64,000 bases of DNA from Adiantum capillus-veneris. Taxonomy: Eukaryota; Streptophyta; Polypodiopsida; Polypodiales; Pteridaceae. The stretch is taken from assembly GCA_014529385.2 (NCBI GenBank), contig CM043956.1:86045721-86109720 (forward strand), written 5' to 3'. Numbering within the stretch: the stretch's first letter is position 1; the number at the start of each line of letters is the position of its first letter. Positions 46,331 to 56,670 of this stretch are shown here, piece by piece. The notes under the pieces were generated by a model, which saw only the letters and a program-made list of their open reading frames with translations, had not been told where the DNA came from and did no database searches. Position numbers and translations under genes: made by a program.

Positions 46331-47045
46331 TGGATTAGGATTTATTCTCACTAATTAGGCAGCAGGCCCATACACAATGGGCCTACTGTCAACCGATTCT
46401 GTATGGCGCCTGGGATAGGGTGGGTACACACACACACACACATGCAAGTATTGCTAGTAACTAAATGTAACCTCATCAATTACCACCAACACACACACTC
46501 ACATACTCACGTGTGAATTACCTTTTGACCATGCCCTCACAACTCGCTCTCCAAAAATGGCATCTTTTGACCTTGAGGTATTGCTATGCCTGTATAACAT
46601 ATATTTTTTGATCTTGTTGGTTGCCTCTTTTGAGGTACTTAACCACTAAATTTGGTCAACTAACAAAATTACATCCGTAATGTGGGATTTTTCTCACTTA
46701 AACCCCCTAGGGTGACCTATCCATGGCTTTGGCATTTAACACTAGGCCACCTATAGACTACCGCCCTTATAAACATAGAGCATAATCCCCTAGAACCCCT
46801 TGTGGGACTCATGCGTTCTTAAGGGGCTGGGATTTTTGGCCTACATAGGGCTCCACCCTTCACAGAGGGTGACTACTTTGCCACTCACTAACTCTCAACA
46901 TTTGTAGGATTTTACGATCCACTGGTAATTCAAGTAAATCATGACAAATCACGCCTTGTATGGTGCCTCACTCTCCGCCCCGCTACTAACTCTCTGTCTC
47001 TCTCACATGCTTGCTCGCGACATAAGACACTCTAGCTCTCTCTTA
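46331..47045. other. No gene recognised
   Basis: Mixed sequence with a short CA tract (46,430-46,442). It lies inside the older interrupted element but has no visible coding sequence. Confidence 0.45.
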
Positions 47046-47341
47046 ACTTAACCCGTACAATGAATACCATGTCAACCACCTCTTACGTTCTTGAGCCTTG
47101 AAGTTTTGGGCTGGGTTGAATGTGTAGATCGTGTGGGAGATCTTCAAAAATCGGCATTATTTGACGCCTCCACCTGTTGGACTTTCTATAAAAGGAGGTG
47201 AGGGTTTCTTTGTCCCTCACTTAGCCTTGTTTTGCATATTGTGTGTGTATGAGAACGTGAAGAGTGTGCACTTTCTTTCCACCTGCTTACTGTAGTGCTA
47301 TGGAGTTGGTTGAGCATGATGTGGATTCTCAGGTCGGTAAC
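47046..47341 (+). repeat. Right terminal-like repeat with TATA box
   Basis: Partner of 33,985-34,329, ending in the same ctcaggtcggtaac. tataaaag lies at 47,187-47,194. It carries one copy of the segment that is duplicated in the left repeat. Confidence 0.6.
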
Positions 47342-47589
47342 CATGTGTTTGCATAGTGGAAAATCAGTGTAGACACAAACACAAGAACATAAATACTGCA
47401 GACTTTGTCGGTTAAAATCGTCCATGCTTTCCCAGCTACTCAGTTGTTCGATTTGCACCGCCCCTTCTGCAAGCTTTCCCAACTACTCAAGTTGTTGGAT
47501 CTACACCGCCCCTTGTGCTAGCTTCCCCAGCTACTCTAGTGACGATGCTATCTCTACTGGGGTTTTGTAAGGATTTGAATCTTTCTAAC

Positions 47590-47880
47590 CCAAGTCGGGA
47601 TATGGTGACGCCTGTTTTCAAGTCCATCGGCCTTAAAGAAAGTATTAGATTAAAAGATTCTTTACTCACACTAAAACTAAGTAGTGCAATTCACTCTAGG
47701 TGTAGAAAAGCAAAAGAACTATCACATGCAAAATTAGTCACGGGATATGGTGATGCATGTCTTCAAGTCCATCAACCTTAAAGAAAGTATTAGATTAAAA
47801 GATTCTTTACTCACACTAAAACTAAGTAGTGCAATTCACTCTAGGTGTAGAAAAGCAAAAGAAGTATCAGATGAAAAATT
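47590..47880 (+). repeat. Fragments of repeat S
   Basis: The phrases gggatatggtga, caagtccatcggccttaaag and actaagtagtgcaattcac match repeat S at 3,240-3,420. Within this copy the segment is itself duplicated, at about 47,598 and 47,742. Confidence 0.7.
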
Positions 47881-48183
47881 AAATCTAAATAGTAATTTAT
47901 ACAAATAAATTATGATCAAAAGGCCACCACCCCTTTTGATCGAGTGTCTTTATTCCCATTTTTTGCTCATAATTCATTTTGTGTCTTTCATACCCATCAT
48001 CTTGTGAGGTATTTTATAGTTTTGACTGTATAGGTCTTTGAATGAGTCAAATGGTACCAAAAACAAATTCTCCAAAAAAGACTATGTATAGTCCATTCTA
48101 GAAATAGTCTTTTAATTTCAACGCCTAAAACCAATAAGTACCACAACAGAGTGTAGTATACACTAGAGTAGAAAGAGCCAATG

Positions 48184-49805
48184 TTAAGCCTCAAAACCCA
48201 AATGCCATTGTATCCAGAGTCCAGGCTGTGCCATTTCAAGTGGGTATATACCCCAAAAATAGTTGTAGATTTGCTTCTTTAGTGAGGGCGCCCTACGTGC
48301 ATTCAGTCTAGGTCCACATGTGACACATGCTCTGTATCCGCTTGTTTGAAGCCCTGCATGTATACACATGATAATAGATCAACTATGGGAAAAAACAAGA
48401 TTTACAGTGTCTGAGTGAGGAGTGTCAATAGATCACCTGAGCATTCTGTTAGCCCGGGATAGTCATGCATGGTCCACATTAGAATGCCTCTGATCAAAGC
48501 ATTCCGTCGTCCTGTGTGTCGGCTCATATCCACCACCTCTATGCCAATCCACAATTGTTGTAGCTCTTCCAATAGTGGGCGAAGATACACATCCATATTC
48601 TCCACTTTATATCGCCCTGGCACAATCAAGCTTAGCCATAGGTGCCCCTTCTTCGTAGTCAACCACGGGGGAATGTTGTAGTTGACGATGACAACGGGCC
48701 ATACACTGTAAGATGTTGATCTTTGACCAAATGGATTTACGCCATCCATAGCCAGGCCTAAGCGCAAATTTTGAGTTTCCCTGGCAAAATCCAACCATGT
48801 TCCATCTATATGTTTCCAGGCTGCGCAATCTGCAGGAATTCGTAGCACACCATCCGAAGATTTATTCTCCTCATGCCATGATGCTAGGGCGGCCATGGAC
48901 TTACATTCGAAGAAATGCTTGATGCGAGGAAGCAGAGGAAAATGTCGCAAAACCTTTTGTGGAATTTTTGTCCCGTGGAGATCTACTCGATATCTTTCGG
49001 AATCACATTTCGGACACTTCTCCATGTCTATGTATTCCCCTCTGAAAAGAATGCAGTCATTAGGACAAGCGTGGATAGAATTGTAATCCATCTCCAAGTT
49101 TCGCAAAATATTTCTTGCTTCATCTCGGGAATCTGGCATCACATTGTCAGCTGGTAGTATGTGCTCTTTAAGAAATCTACACAACATAAAAATACAATAC
49201 AGTCGTGTAAAAATCTATCAGATCATTATACATTTAGAGTTTTATTAAAGTAAACTAATTGTAATAGATCACCTGAAAAGCGATGTGACGCTAGTGTCAC
49301 TCCATCCAAACTTTGCCTACATGTTGAGAAGAACCAAGAGTGCTTTCAATCTAGACATACGTGCTCCATTATACAATGGCGTATCGGCTTCACTTTTCAT
49401 ATCATCATAGATAAGCCTTTCTGAATCCATGATCGTCTCGATCATTTCATCAATCTCGGGCTCAAACATTGCCTCGTTGGGAATGGGCTCTGCAGGATCA
49501 TCCCCCGAGCTGTCAGAGGCTACATCTTGTGGCCTCACATATGCTGCTTGACCAAAGCGCCTGCGAACACGTCTATTGGGTTGCAAGATTGCTGCTTGTT
49601 GGCCAGCGTCAGAGTCCGACGAGTTATAATTGGCAACAACTCGATCTATAATAGATGGATCGAACTCGCCAAATTCGCGAACGTGCTGCAAAGAAACACG
49701 TCTTGTCCGTCGCACAGCATGCTTGCATTGATTACAAGGACATAAGACCCTCGTTGAGAGATAGGTGTTTCGGTTGGACGGTCCCACATCCTCGTCACTA
49801 CTCAT
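48184..49805 (-). pseudogene. tnp2-type CACTA transposase, three exons, truncated
   Basis: Exon 1 is 49,805-49,273, intron 1 is 49,272-49,177 (GT...AG, 96 bp), exon 2 is 49,176-48,437, intron 2 is 48,436-48,354 (GT...AG, 83 bp), and exon 3 is 48,353-48,184. The phases join exactly. Exon 1 has the Cys-rich CPCNQC motif of the transposase-associated domain, an acidic stretch, and KFGWSDTSVTSL. Exon 2 holds the tnp2 signature: IHACPNDCILFRGEY, CPKCDSERY, KIPQKVLRHFPLLPR, NPFGQRSTSYSVWPVV and MDVYLRPLLEEL. Exon 3 has ACVTCGPRLNARRAPSLKK. The real family protein continues much further, so the 3' part is lost. A TAG (49,317-49,319) lies where a sense codon is expected. The protein would bind the element ends and cut them. 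Confidence 0.85.
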
Positions 49806-49865
49806 AATGAGGATAAAAATCTTATAACCTAGACAACAAATTTAATATTCTATTGGCATTCTTCG

Positions 49866-49868
<3 letters not shown>

Positions 49869-49939
<71 letters not shown>
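49869..49939 (+). repeat. Microsatellite (CT)35
   Basis: It lies just upstream of the transposase start on the - strand, where it reads as a GA tract in the presumed promoter or leader. Confidence 0.95.
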
Positions 49940-49941
<2 letters not shown>

Positions 49942-50192
49942 CTCACATTCTCTAGTCATGTCCAATCCCCGCACACCTCGGTTTAGAGGTGCACAGAGAT
50001 CAGAACCACCGGGTTATAATCTCGTCTTTATTGGTCAATACCTATATTTGTGGGTACAAGAAATCTGCAGACCCACGTCTACATGATACTGCATGTAGTG
50101 GACAAAACCCCTTTGCCTCTTCTCTAGCTGTAGCACTTCACAGCATCTTAAGATCTTTTCACAGTAGATCTTTTCACTGTTCGTCTAACTCT

Positions 50193-50201
50193 AAACCCTA
50201 A
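50193..50201 (+). promoter_or_regulatory. Telo-box-like motif
   Basis: The sequence aaaccctaa matches the plant telo-box found in many promoters. It lies about 390 bp upstream of the transposase start and next to ctaaatctaa-type repeats, so it may be a chance product of these repeats. Confidence 0.3.
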
Positions 50202-50214
50202 ACCGTAAGTAATT

Positions 50215-50372
50215 CTTGCGTGGACTCGATCTAACGTAAATAAGCGTAAATCTAAATAAACATAAATCTAACTAAAAATAAACCTAAATCTAATTTAACG
50301 TAAGTCTACATCTAACCTAATCTTTAACGTCTTTTGGGATAGTTTCCTACGACGTTAAAACTCTCTTCTTCT

Positions 50373-50404
<32 letters not shown>

Positions 50405-51130
50405 GGTAAACCTAAATAAACCTAAATAAACCTAAGTCTAATCTAATATAACAAATCTAAATCTAACGTAAATTATGTTATATTAAAAACAAAGAACTAA
50501 ACTAACAGGGATTATAAGAACCTTAAAACTGATTTAACACATAATTTTTCACATAACTCGGCAAGAGTTGGCATTCTCATCACTAAAGATGTGAGAGTTA
50601 ACTTCCGGCGGTGACGCTGCCTCATCTCCATCCACATCTGACGACAACAATTGGCTCTTTAGACCGTTCTTGCTCTTGTTACTAACTTTGAAGTTGCTGT
50701 TGAATGACTAGAGGTTGTCTAGATGGTCATTGTGTCGGGGATGTAGTGACTCTTGCTGCCCTGAAGATCCACCTTCTTCCCTATCTTCTGAAGACATTTC
50801 ACCAGTACTTTTGGATCGACGGAGCCTACCATGAGTGAAGGCAGCAATACCCTATATTCCATTGAGGGCTTTCTTCACCCGCTTCATGCAGGCATCGCAG
50901 TCTATGGAGACCTAAATCTAATCTAATATAACGTAAATCTAAATCTAGCGTAACTAAATGTAAATCTAATTAAAAATAAACCTAAATCTAATCTAATTTA
51001 ACTTAAATAAACCTAAATCTAATTTAATGTAAGTCTACATCTAACCTAATCTTTAACGTCTTTTAGGATAGTTTCCTACGACGTTATAACTCTCTTCTTC
51101 TTGTGTGTGTGCGCGTGTGTGGATGTGTGT
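50215..51130 (+). repeat. Duplicated CTAAATCTAA-type array with GT tracts
   Basis: A segment running from aaataaacctaaatctaa through aacgtcttttgggatag to ttcttcttgtgtgtg occurs at about 50,270-50,400 and again at about 50,975-51,115. The two copies flank the HIPP fragment. Within them short units (aaacctaaatct, aacgtaaatct) repeat many times. Confidence 0.7.
50549..50911 (-). pseudogene. HIPP fragment (heavy-metal-associated isoprenylated plant protein) captured in the CACTA element
   Basis: The - strand reading starts after an acceptor-like ag at 50,912 with VSIDCDACMKRVKKALNGI. This matches the HMA fold core, in which the two Cys of MxCxxC bind a metal ion (here I-D-C-D-A-C). A TAG (50,852-50,854) follows. 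In another frame (50,829-50,719) it continues VGSVDPKVLVKCLQKIGKKVDL, the second half of the HMA domain. Back in the first frame it ends ...HIFSDENANSCRVM at stop 50,549-50,551. SDENxNxC plus a CaaX box is the typical HIPP C-terminus, where the Cys is isoprenylated for membrane attachment (family knowledge). The N-terminal exon is not visible. With a stop and two frame changes it is not functional as it stands. Confidence 0.75.
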
Positions 51131-51311
51131 GCCAATAAAAAGAGATAAATGGTATAACCTTTCTATCACCCATGCCAAGTATGATAGATTGGTTATGCCA
51201 TTTCCCTCTTGAATAATAGGTCTTGAGTTCAACTCCTCGTCGGCTAGATCTTTAGGTCTTTTAATTTTAATTAGTTTCCTACGACGTTAAATTAGTTTCT
51301 TTCTCTTTCTC

Positions 51312-51525
51312 TCTCAATGTGTGTGTGTTTTTTTGTTTATGCATGTTTTCTCTCTCTTTTCCTCTCTCAATGTGTGCGTTTTTTGTTTATGCATGTTCTC
51401 TCTCTCTTTTCCTCTCTCAATGTGTGCGTTTTTTGTTTATGCATGCTCTCTCTCTCTCTTTTCCTCTCTCAATGTGTGTGTGCATTCTTTGTTTATGTAT
51501 GTGTGTGTGCGTTTTTGTTTATGTT

Positions 51526-51556
<31 letters not shown>

Positions 51557-51566
51557 AAAAACACTA

Positions 51567-51601
<35 letters not shown>

Positions 51602-51701
51602 GAGAGAGAAAGAGGGGAAGGGAACATGAGAGTGAGGAGAGGGAAGGAGCATACCTGGCTCTCCTTCCTCTCCTCGTGTGTGTGTGTGTGTGTGTGTGGA
51701 G

Positions 51702-51738
<37 letters not shown>

Positions 51739-51750
51739 CGTTACCTGCTC
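51312..51750 (+). repeat. Low-complexity block: CT, GT and GA tracts
   Basis: Near-identical units of about 60 bp (ctctctcaatgtgtgcg then ttttttgtttatgcatg) repeat four times at 51,312-51,520. CT, GT and GA tracts follow to 51,750. Long open frames across it are artefacts of the repeats. Confidence 0.85.
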
Positions 51751-51767
51751 CTTGCTTGAGGGCGCCG

Positions 51768-51796
51768 AAAAACTCAGATCTGAGATCTGAGTTTTT
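51768..51796. repeat. Inverted repeat, 14-bp arms
   Basis: aaaaactcagatct, one G, then its perfect reverse complement. The flanks extend the pairing imperfectly (gggcgcc against gggcgct). It is part of the CACTA subterminal region. Confidence 0.85.
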
Positions 51797-51828
51797 GGGC
51801 GCTCTCTGTTATTTTTTTAGCCCAGCTA

Positions 51829-51884
51829 GCGTCGCTATGAGCGTCGCAAATTTACTTGTAAATTTGCGACGCTCATAGCGACGC
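51829..51884. repeat. Perfect hairpin, 27-bp arms, 2-base loop
   Basis: The left arm is 51,829-51,855, the loop tt, and the right arm 51,858-51,884. Each arm holds two copies of the gcgtcgc/gcgacgc motif. More copies follow at 51,901-51,923. In CACTA elements, repeated subterminal motifs bind the transposase (family knowledge). Confidence 0.9.
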
Positions 51885-51936
51885 CGGGATTTTTTTTTTT
51901 GAGCGTCGTTGTGTGAGCGTCGCTAATATGAATAGT

Positions 51937-51947
51937 CTCTTGTAGTG
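51937..51947 (-). other. CACTA terminal sequence
   Basis: On the - strand this reads CACTACAAGAG. It matches the terminus of plant CACTA transposons. The next three bases outside are ttt, which would be one copy of the 3-bp target duplication. The other end is not found. Confidence 0.75.
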
Positions 51948-52309
51948 TTTCTCAATGTTTGTATGTTTTTTTGGCTATGTAAGTTTCTCCTATGAGCGAA
52001 GCTTCTGCTCCAATTTGTGATTGTATCTAGCATATTCTACCCATATTGTGTGAGCTATTTGCCCCATTGGTGCTGGCCCAAGATCAATTGTATGTAAAAA
52101 TCCTAAATTCTTCTCTTTTGTGCTGAGTTTTTTGGGTGTGTGTGTGTGTGTGTGTCTCTCTGTGTGGAGTGGGTAAACCGACAGTCTCTCTCCTCTCACT
52201 CCATCGGTGTGTTCCCTGTCTCGGCCAGATGGATTGTGTAAGCCGAGTGGTGCCCCATACTGTGTGTGTATATCATCCCAAGAGTGTGTGTCAGGTCAGT
52301 ATAGAGACG
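51948..52309. other. No gene recognised
   Basis: A GT tract at 52,136-52,154 is the only feature I see. Confidence 0.45.
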
Positions 52310-53422
52310 GAAAGGGGGAATGACACAAAATGTGGCAGCAATGGCTTGATATTACTTCAAGAAGACACTTACAGAGCTTGCAATGCCATCACAATGTCCA
52401 TTCTCATGAAAAAACACACAAAGGTTGGACAGGCACACCCCCCTATCAAAAACTCATACTCTACCAACTTCAAACAGGCTCCAAAAAGCCCTTACAAATG
52501 ATAAAAAGAATCCCTTTTATACGGGGCCCTTTACAACTTTAGAATTTTCTCTTTAATTGGGCCGCTTGGCATCTCATTTTGGAATCTTTGAAGGGTCTCT
52601 CCATCTCTGCTCTGTCTAGCTCACAAAAAAATGCTCATCATTCTTTCATTTAGAGAAGCAATAGGAAGCATTAACATATGTATAGATAACCGTTGCAAAA
52701 ATAATGGCTGTTTTGGGCAAAGAGACAAATCGCATAACAAAATCATGTCATTGTTCAAGACTTGGGAAAAAACGTTTCCACCATGACATAGGCTTGCTTT
52801 TGGAAGGTTGACAAACCTAGGTTTAGTGGAATCCCACCTACAAATTTTGAAATTTACCTACAATTATAGATTTGAAGGTGAAACTTACAAAATCTAGAGT
52901 AAAAGATTTCAAAGTATATAGTCAATTTTGCCATTAACATTTTTCATGAGTAGGTTCTCCAAGTGTTTAGAAAAGTTTTGTTAGAGTACCAATAAAATAT
53001 ATATATATATTGAGTTCAAGCCATCTAGAGGGTGAAATGTTGTCTTTATAGACCTTGCCTTACCGTGGGATACTAGTGCAGTAGGATTCTCTTTGTATGG
53101 CATTCAATTGACATTGATCATAAAGCAAGATGATCATACAAAGCTAGTACTATGTAGCAAGGGGTGCAATCTGTGAGTGCGCGAATGTGGTGCATGTGCA
53201 GAGAGAGAGAGAGAGAGGTCAAAAGACCATATTAAGATCAAAAGAATCGAGGTACTGAACCATATTTTGATCGAGGTACTGAATCATATTTTGATCAAAA
53301 GCATCTCACATAAAATTAAACAATTGATACTAGCAGACCATTGTCTGCACACTTCTCGATGCTCACACACTCAGCAAGACCACTATACAACACATACACA
53401 CTGCCATACTTCGTCTCAACCC

Positions 53423-53483
<61 letters not shown>

Positions 53484-54490
53484 AACACTCAATCTCACTC
53501 TCTTACACGTACCAAAAATTGCCTATTTAGGCAGGGCGGGGGGGGGGCGGTATACACATCCGCATTGCTAGCACCACGGGATACCACAAGAGAAGGAGAA
53601 AGGGAAGGGCGGAAAGGGGAAATGACACAAAATGAGGCAGCAATGGCTTGATATTGCTTCAAGAAAACACTTACAGAGCTTGCAATGCTATCGCAATGTC
53701 CATTCTCATGAAAAAACACACAAAGGTTTGACAGGCACACCCCCGGGCAAAAACTCATACTCTGCTAACTTCAAAAAGGCTCCAAAATGGCCTTACAAAT
53801 GATAAAAAGAATCCCTTTTATAGGGGGCCCTTTACAACTTTAGAAATTTCTCTTTGATTGGGCCGTTTGGCATCTCATTTTGGCATCTTTGAAGGGTGGC
53901 TCCATCTCTCATGTGTCAAGCTCACAAAAAGATGCTCATAATTCTTTCGTTTAGAGAAGGAATAGGAAGCATTAACATATGTATAGATAGATAACCATTG
54001 CAAAACTAATAGCTGTTTTGGGGAGAGAGACAAATCACATAAAAGAATCATGTCATCGTTCAGGACTTAGGAAAAAAAGTTTCCACCATGACATAGACTT
54101 GCTTTTGGAAGGCCGACAAACCTAGGTATAGTGGAATCCCACCTACAAATTTTGAAATTTACCTATAATTATAGATTTGAAGGTGAAACTTACAAAATCT
54201 AGAGTAAAAAATTCCAAAGTATATAGTCAATTTTGCCATTAAAATTTTCCATGAGTAGGTTCTCCAAGTGTTTAGAAAAGTTTTGTTAGAGTAAAAAGAT
54301 ATTGAGTTCAACCCATCTAGAGGGCAAGTTGTTGTCTTTATACACCTTGCCTTACCTTGGGATACTAGTGCAATAAGATTCTCTTTGTATGGCATTTAAA
54401 TGACATTGATCATAAAGCATGATGATCATACAAAGCCAATACTATGTAGAAAGGGGTGCAATCTGTGAGTGCGCGAATGCGGTGCATGTG
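52310..54490 (+). repeat. Tandem duplication, unit about 1.3 kb
   Basis: Unit 1 begins at about 52,310 (ggaaagggggaatgacac) and unit 2 at about 53,610 (ggaaaggggaaatgacac). Both contain ggcagcaatggcttgatatt, cattctcatgaaaaaacac, a copy of repeat R, and the ending gggtgcaatctgtgagtg followed by a GA tract. Unit 1 carries extra sequence after its end with a (CA)29 tract (53,424-53,482) and a G12 run near 53,540. No gene is recognised. Confidence 0.8.
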
Positions 54491-54508
54491 CTGAGAGTAA
54501 GGGGGGAG

Positions 54509-54510
<2 letters not shown>

Positions 54511-54574
<64 letters not shown>
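54511..54574 (+). repeat. Microsatellite (GA)32
   Basis: It closes the second tandem unit. Unit 1 has a short GA tract at the same place (53,201-53,217). Confidence 0.95.
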
Positions 54575-54576
<2 letters not shown>

Positions 54577-54867
54577 ACAGGATGTGCGTGGAGCTATCAA
54601 ATCTTGTTGTATGGGCACAATGTGAGAATGAGTGAGATTTCCTTATTATTTGTAGTATAAAGAATAAGGAGATAAATGTGGGTGTTTGGACACTGGCCCT
54701 GACAGACACGGGCAAAGCACGGTAAGGGACATTTCTTTTACCTAGCATTCTCCCACTAAAGGTTGTGTGCTGATAAGCGGCAAGAAGACTAGCCTACAAC
54801 TAGTATATACAAAAGGTGAGAGAAGACGGCTCTCAACCTATGCCCATTGGATCACTCTCTAACCGCT

Positions 54868-55740
54868 CTAGTGTAGATGCAACATGCATACCACTAGGTC
54901 TAGAGCTATGATGACACTCCTGATGTAGATATCAAGTGAGATGACTTGCATGGCTCCACAATGCACAATGCCAGTGTTAGTCATCGCACAACGAACAACT
55001 GCCACTGCAAATGCACCAACCGCATAAGCAAGATCAGATCTCGACACTAAAAGGTCAGACATGAGGGACCTGAAAGACAACAAAACATGCACTGTGTGTG
55101 CCAACCTATCCCTATTGTCAGCAACCTTAGTGCCATATGCATCCTCATCAGGAACCACCTGACTATGCATCACCATGTCAGCATCATCATCTGGCAAAGG
55201 TATATCTATTGAGAATGACTGCAAAACTGAAAAATCAGGACAACTGCAATCACACACAGCTGTCTGAAGGACACTGCCATCCTTAAATGTATCAGATGCA
55301 TCATAGAGCAATGCATTGGTATGTGGCTCAATTGATGTCACCTCAATTGATGATTAACCAAACTGTGCATCCCCACAAATACCACTATCTGCATGAACGA
55401 CACCACAAGACAAATGCACAAGCTGCTCTCCATGTAGCACATCCGCAAAAGAGACACACTTCACCTCTTGCTCTAAACATGGCTGCAAATACACAGATAC
55501 TACACCGTCTCTTGTGTTAGAAATATGCAAAGGGTATACCGGACCACTCCTAACACCTTTGGCTATCACCAGTGATCTCCTATGTATCTGAAATGACCGC
55601 TCTCCAAGCAGTACACAATCGCCACTACTCTGTAAACTGATGCACTAAAATGAGACTCTGGCTGGGTCTTAGTACATAACATACATCCCGTAGCATAAGC
55701 AATGTCAATGGTAAGCCATACAATGAGAATCTTAATGCAC
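54868..55740 (-). pseudogene. Ty1/Copia pol remnant
   Basis: Three Copia landmarks follow in order on the - strand. At about 55,735-55,640 comes LYGLPLTLLMLRDVCYVL ... SLILVHQFTE, like the LxDVxYVPxxxxNLISVxQL step before the integrase. FQIHRRSLVIAKGVRSGPVY and then VSFADVLHGEQLVHLSCG follow at about 55,600-55,400, which fits the gag-pre-integrase end. At about 55,130-54,930, SLMSDLLVSRSDLAYAVGAF and MTNTGIVHCGAMQVI match the SLMYxxxxTRPDLAYAVG and HWxAVKxIL steps at the end of Copia RT. Most of integrase and RT between them is missing. Both frames contain stops. No LTR is assigned. Confidence 0.6.
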
Positions 55741-55861
55741 TACTAGTACAACATTGCCACCTCCGGTGCTGCTATTTGGATTTTCTTAGCTTAGACATAC
55801 CATCGTTATCTACATGTAATGCCTTTAAGCAGACTGAGAAGCGGCCACGAAAGACATGGCT

Positions 55862-55876
55862 GAGAGAGAGAGAGAG

Positions 55877-55963
<87 letters not shown>
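55862..55963 (+). repeat. Microsatellite (GA)50
   Basis: About 50 GA units with a single C interruption near 55,879. Confidence 0.95.
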
Positions 55964-55966
<3 letters not shown>

Positions 55967-56086
55967 GATTATCATCCATGGAGGTCAAATATGACCCATT
56001 GGATCAAGTACAAAACACGCAATGGTTCCTTCTAAGTGAAGGCATTAGATACATATCAGTTAAGGAATGAGGGTATATTGGGAGGG

Positions 56087-56338
56087 TCATAGAGGAAAAC
56101 AAAACATAAGGGGGGTCGAGAGAGGAGGGAGCTGCTTTAGGAGTTTGAAACTCGTAATAATGGCTTTACCACCTCTATAGACTACCCATTTACCTTGATT
56201 ACGGGCTTCGCACATATTCTTCAACTCCTTCTTTTTAGACTCGAGTTGATTCGTAGGTAGCTCTTTGGTCATCCAGAGCTTTGTCCCTTTGAGGAGGCGA
56301 GATTGACGTAGTAGTGTCATCCGGTCCTCTTTGTCCTT

Positions 56339-56340
<2 letters not shown>
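56087..56340 (-). pseudogene. Short coding-like tail, unidentified
   Basis: The - strand frame reads RLLKGTKLWMTKELPTNQLES, then KKKELKNMCEARNQGKWVVYRGGKAI. This has the balanced look of real coding sequence and reminds me of the C-terminal part of some LINE first proteins (a 'LTxxQxxxKKxL ... GKxxxxRxGK' pattern). It is interrupted upstream by a GA tract (56,342-56,377). I am not sure of the family. Confidence 0.3.
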
Positions 56341-56383
<43 letters not shown>

Positions 56384-56548
56384 ATGGAGAGAAAGATATG
56401 GTAATATGGGCTCTACATGCTCCCATATAACATGCAAACATGACCTCTTCATTAGAGGAAAAAGCTGTGTTCTTGTCACACTCAAAATGCCTCTTGATCC
56501 CTTGCACCTTCGGTAGGCAGGCATTTGCAAACTACTACTCGGGTTCTC

Positions 56549-56625
56549 TCTTTAAGGTGCAGAACTATGGTGCGTGAAGCTCGTGGGGATCCATGGCATC
56601 TTGGAAACATGTAGAGCAAAAAAAT

Positions 56626-56670
<45 letters not shown>

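Larger units (their letters stand above)
33985..47341 (+). mobile_element. Decayed element with RT-family-like motifs, interrupted by GagPR-1
   Basis: Two direct repeats of about 300 bp enclose about 4 kb of decayed coding sequence, split by the younger insertion at 36,561-45,518. The reading continues across the insertion site: FVNHKMLDKVL ... IYHR on the left is followed by PIKSLVYNIDFLCHNNIPEC on the right. The part after the junction has CACDNFKTFCNDF and CTCDLKVINDPTI. I associate this pattern (C-x-C, then a TGDL-like step) with the N-terminal part of Penelope-like reverse transcriptases. That link is from memory of the family and is uncertain. The RT core itself is not recognisable here. 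Confidence 0.45.
48184..51947 (-). mobile_element. CACTA (En/Spm) transposon, right part
   Basis: Reading the - strand inward from 51,947 gives CACTACAAGAG, the canonical end of plant CACTA elements. Inside it are subterminal GCGACGCT motifs, a captured HIPP fragment, arrays of ctaaatctaa-type repeats, and a tnp2-type transposase gene. The transposase is cut off after its third exon near 48,250, and I find no matching left terminus. The element is therefore truncated on the left and cannot move by itself. Confidence 0.8.

Noticed and set aside
46404-46415. tggcgcctggga, resembling a tRNA-Asp primer site
   Set aside because: Only the first seven bases match, and no LTR end lies directly upstream.
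50191-50204. ctaaaccctaaacc as an interstitial telomere
   Set aside because: Only about two units, next to many ctaaatctaa-type repeats. Too short to mean telomeric DNA.
51317-51790. 157-codon open frame with Cys/Val/Ser/Leu repeats
   Set aside because: It consists of CT, GT and GA tracts plus four copies of a 60-bp low-complexity unit, with open frames in all three phases. No protein-like composition.
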